Assembly: GCF_001435315.1 (NCBI RefSeq)
Contig: NZ_AZGK01000003.1
Span: forward strand, 62,001-126,000
Direction of reading: 5' to 3'
Length of the DNA: 64,000 nucleotides
From: Lentilactobacillus parabuchneri DSM 5707 = NBRC 107865
GTDB lineage: Bacteria > Bacillota > Bacilli > Lactobacillales > Lactobacillaceae
Within the stretch, counting starts at the first letter, position 1, and each line of letters opens with the position of its first letter. Positions 61,914-64,000 of this stretch are shown here, piece by piece. Below the pieces are notes generated by a model. That model saw nothing but the letters and a program-made list of their open reading frames with translations. It was not told the DNA's origin and did not search any database. The position numbers and the translations under genes were made by a program.

Positions 61914-62354
61914 TTGGACAAAGAGTTCCAGCAAAAGCTGGCTCAAATTATTAAGGATAACGATTGGCTTTTAGGAATTGGCGATGTCTCCAATGCAACG
62001 GGTGTTTCACAGACCCAGCTTCGCTATTGGGAACGCAAAGGCTATATTGAAAGCCGGCAGGGCAAGGGGCAAAACCGTAAGTTTACTTATAGTATGCTGA
62101 TGAAGGTCTATCAAATGAAACTGCTGTTAGACCAAGGCTATACGCTGGCGGTTGCGGCCCAAAAAGCGGAATCAAAGAGTCGTGAACTCAAATTACTCAA
62201 GCAGGTGTTATTTGACCGCTTTGAAGGAATGGCCACTATTGATGGCAGTCCGGCCGTTAACCTGGGTTATCTAGATGACAGCAAGAAAACCATTTTATAC
62301 GCGATTGTTAAAAAAGATGGGACGGACTTCAAGGTTGTACCGGTGGAAAAGTAA
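61914..62354 (+). CDS. MerR-family regulator of the DHA2 exporter
   Basis: A 146-residue protein. The MerR helix-turn-helix (IGDVSNATGVSQTQLRYWERKGYI) is preceded by about 20 extra N-terminal residues, and the C-terminal part is a short helical segment plus a beta-rich end (GYLDDSKKTILYAIVKKDG) rather than the usual coiled coil only. The start is TTG with GAGGGA upstream. Divergent position and the shared dyad make it the likely regulator of the exporter. With 16- and 17-bp spacers and the dyad on the -35 boxes, it should act as a repressor here, not by the usual MerR spacer-twisting. No cysteine suggests metal sensing. Confidence 0.85.
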   Translation: MDKEFQQKLAQIIKDNDWLLGIGDVSNATGVSQTQLRYWERKGYIESRQGKGQNRKFTYSMLMKVYQMKLLLDQGYTLAVAAQKAESKSRELKLLKQVLFDRFEGMATIDGSPAVNLGYLDDSKKTILYAIVKKDGTDFKVVPVEK

Positions 62355-62446
62355 AGTTTTTGAGAAACTAATTAACTTTATGCTTGCATTTTGTACCCCT
62401 ATAAGCGTTACACTGTAATTATTAAAAATGTGTCGGAGGGAATTTC

Positions 62447-63631
62447 ATGTTAGAAAAAATTACTTACAAAGAATTATTGAGCCATGCGTTTGATATCCCA
62501 GTTTCAGTTACATACTGGGATGGCAAGACTGAAACCTATGGGGAAGGTGAACCCAAAGCCAAGATTGAAATCAAGAAACAAATTCCGTTAAAAGAAATGA
62601 CTGCCAAGCCAACTTTGGTATTGGCCGAAGCATACATGAACGGCGATATCGAAATCGATGGCAGTATTCAAGAGTTGGTTGCGTCCGCATTCCGGGCGGA
62701 TCACAGTTTCTTAACCAACAATCCATTTTTGAAGCACTTACCTCGGATTTCTCACTCAGAGAAGGCCAGTGAAAGTGATATTCAAAAACATTATGACATC
62801 GGAAACGACTTTTACAGACTTTGGCTCGACAAATCGATGACGTATTCATGTGCCTACTTTGAACACGATGACGATACGTTGGAACAGGCACAGTTGAACA
62901 AGGACCGCCATATTTTGCATAAGCTTGATCCCCAACCAGGCAACACCTTACTTGATATTGGAAGCGGCTGGGGAACGTTGTTGTTCATGGCTGCCGAAGA
63001 CTTCGGTCTGAATGCGACCGGAATTACTTTGAGCCAGGAACAATACGATTACACCAAGCAACAAATCAAAGAACGTCACCTTGAAGGAAAAGTTGATGTG
63101 TTACTTGAAGACTACCGTGAAGTGAAAGGCCAATTTAATTATGTGACCTCTGTTGGGATGTTCGAACACGTTGGTAAGGAAAACTTGGGGCTTTACTTCA
63201 AGAAGGTTCACGATTTCTTGAAGCCTGAAGGGCGCGCTTTGATTCACGGAATCACCGGCCAACATGAAGGCGCCGGCGTTGATCCGTTCTTAAACGAATA
63301 CATTTTCCACGGTGGCTACATTCCTAACGTTGCTGAAAACATGAAGCACATTATGGATGCCGGCATGCAGATGAGCGACTTGGAACCATTGCGCCGTCAT
63401 TACCAAAAGACGCTTGAAATTTGGTACGCCAACTACATGAAGGTGATTGATCACGTTAAAGAGAAGTACGGCGTGCCATTTGCTCGAATGTGGGGGATGT
63501 ATCTCCAAGCCAGTGCCGCTTCATTTGAAGCCGGAAACATTGACGTCATGCAGTACCTGCTGACTAATTCCCCTAGTGGAACTGGTTTGCCAATGACGCG
63601 TCAGTATGTTTATCAAGCTGACGGTGAATAA
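62447..63631 (+). CDS. cfa: Cyclopropane-fatty-acyl-phospholipid synthase
   Basis: A 394-residue membrane-associated enzyme adding a methylene group from S-adenosylmethionine to unsaturated acyl chains of phospholipids, forming lactobacillic acid in lactobacilli. The N-terminal lipid-binding domain is followed by KHYDIGNDFYRLWLD and YSCAYF, the SAM motif LDIGSGWG (about residue 167), and the conserved C-terminal HYQKTLEIWYANY. GGAGGG lies 7 bases before the ATG. It follows the MerR gene after 92 bases; a shared transcript is possible. Associated with acid and solvent tolerance. Confidence 0.95.
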   Translation: MLEKITYKELLSHAFDIPVSVTYWDGKTETYGEGEPKAKIEIKKQIPLKEMTAKPTLVLAEAYMNGDIEIDGSIQELVASAFRADHSFLTNNPFLKHLPRISHSEKASESDIQKHYDIGNDFYRLWLDKSMTYSCAYFEHDDDTLEQAQLNKDRHILHKLDPQPGNTLLDIGSGWGTLLFMAAEDFGLNATGITLSQEQYDYTKQQIKERHLEGKVDVLLEDYREVKGQFNYVTSVGMFEHVGKENLGLYFKKVHDFLKPEGRALIHGITGQHEGAGVDPFLNEYIFHGGYIPNVAENMKHIMDAGMQMSDLEPLRRHYQKTLEIWYANYMKVIDHVKEKYGVPFARMWGMYLQASAASFEAGNIDVMQYLLTNSPSGTGLPMTRQYVYQADGE

Positions 63632-63655
63632 GTAATAAGTAAAAATAGTATGTAG

Positions 63656-63698
63656 AAGAGGTCGGGGCAAGACTTAGTGTTTTGCTCCGACCTCTTTT
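63656..63698. terminator. Terminator between cfa and the YfhO-type gene
   Basis: AAGAGGTCGGgGCAA pairs with TTGCTCCGACCTCTT around an 11-base loop. One of the GAGGTCGG-type terminators. Confidence 0.88.
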
Positions 63699-63708
63699 GC
63701 TTTGACAC

Positions 63709-64000
63709 CTATTTAAAATGCTTCACAATCATTTGGTTAAGGTACAGCAACAACCCCAGTAGGGACAAAATGCACCCGACTATCAGGCCAGGGATGTGGT
63801 AACGCATGACGACGTGATTTGTGGTGCTGGTGATCGGCACGGCGGCAAAGTCGCCTAAAACTTTGACCACCTTAACCGGCTGCCGGTTAACCGTTGCTGT
63901 CCAGCCCGAATCATAAGGAATGGACGTGTACAGCCAGTGCTGATTGGGACTTGTCCGGGTCACCGATCCACTGACTTGGTTATTTCGGTAGGTCGGCATA
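63709..64000 (-). CDS. YfhO-family membrane protein, C-terminal part (5' end outside window)
   Basis: The last 96 or so residues of a protein that continues past the right edge; the ATG at 63999 is most likely an internal Met. The visible part has the YfhO C-terminal pattern: TSIPYDSGWTATVNRQPV, then VVMRYHIPG and one final helix with a basic tail (NQMIVKHFK). YfhO proteins are large multi-span membrane proteins; in Listeria and Bacillus relatives they help glycosylate lipoteichoic acid. Function of this copy not testable here. Confidence 0.8.
   Translation of the reverse strand, partial: MPTYRNNQVSGSVTRTSPNQHWLYTSIPYDSGWTATVNRQPVKVVKVLGDFAAVPITSTTNHVVMRYHIPGLIVGCILSLLGLLLYLNQMIVKHFK

Overview
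This looks like chromosomal DNA of a low-to-mid-GC lactic acid bacterium in Lactobacillaceae. The evidence is strong AGGAGG-type ribosome sites, frequent TTG/GTG starts, lipobox lipoproteins, a KxYKxGKxW/LPxTG surface protein, PepN, two OppA copies, a DHA2 exporter paired with a DUF4811-type protein, and TACAnnTGTA cop boxes. A genus in the Lentilactobacillus/Levilactobacillus/Secundilactobacillus neighbourhood is my guess, not something the sequence proves. I saw no rRNA, tRNA, CRISPR array, prophage or transposase.

Layout. 1-2.1 kb: end of a low-complexity secreted or membrane protein, a membrane protein, and a stand-alone glutamine amidotransferase. 2.5-5.5 kb: a four-gene polar amino-acid ABC operon, followed by a 500-bp array of hairpin repeats. 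6.1-11.2 kb: MgtC-like protein, then an alpha-glucosidase/transporter operon divergent from its LacI regulator, with a consensus cre and a perfect palindrome between them. 11.4-14.1 kb: APC permease and HflX. 14.4-22.3 kb: oligopeptide transporter oppA-oppA-oppB-oppC-oppD-oppF. 22.5-30.2 kb: AdhR-like MerR regulator, lipoprotein, histidine phosphatase, HelD, CoaA, GuaA. 30.4-34.4 kb: a probable LacI regulon of a HAD phosphatase, a GRP-family transporter and glycerol dehydrogenase. 34.5-39.7 kb: two divergent 721-residue YhgE/Pip proteins plus a small secreted protein. 40-50.4 kb: second GRP transporter, small membrane protein, YczE-like protein with no normal start codon, PepN, GH25 lysozyme, lipoprotein, GNAT, CopY-CopB. 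50.6-56.2 kb: an 1857-residue LPQTG adhesin. 56.3-64 kb: zinc alcohol dehydrogenase, MFS, cyclophilin, DUF4811-DHA2 divergent from a MerR regulator, CFA synthase, and the end of a YfhO-type gene.

How the parts connect. Three regulatory circuits can be read from the DNA. (1) The MerR regulator at 22.5 kb (Cys52, AdhR/NmlR-like) and the alcohol dehydrogenase at 57 kb have near-identical 19-bp-spacer promoters with the same dyad. (2) The LacI regulator at 33.4 kb appears to control both gldA and the transporter-HAD operon through GAAACC-GGTTTC operators lying inside the promoter spacers. (3) A perfect dyad at 61.75 kb overlaps both -35 boxes of the divergent MerR/DHA2 pair.

The most unusual non-coding element is an interspersed hairpin repeat. 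It is bounded by GAGTGTGAC and GGAACACGTTTCGAC, and three copies begin within two bases of an operon's last stop codon. No wholly new defence or biosynthetic system is evident. The best candidates for undescribed biology are the divergent YhgE pair with its secreted partner, the LacI/GldA/GRP/HAD module and the stop-codon-abutting repeat family.
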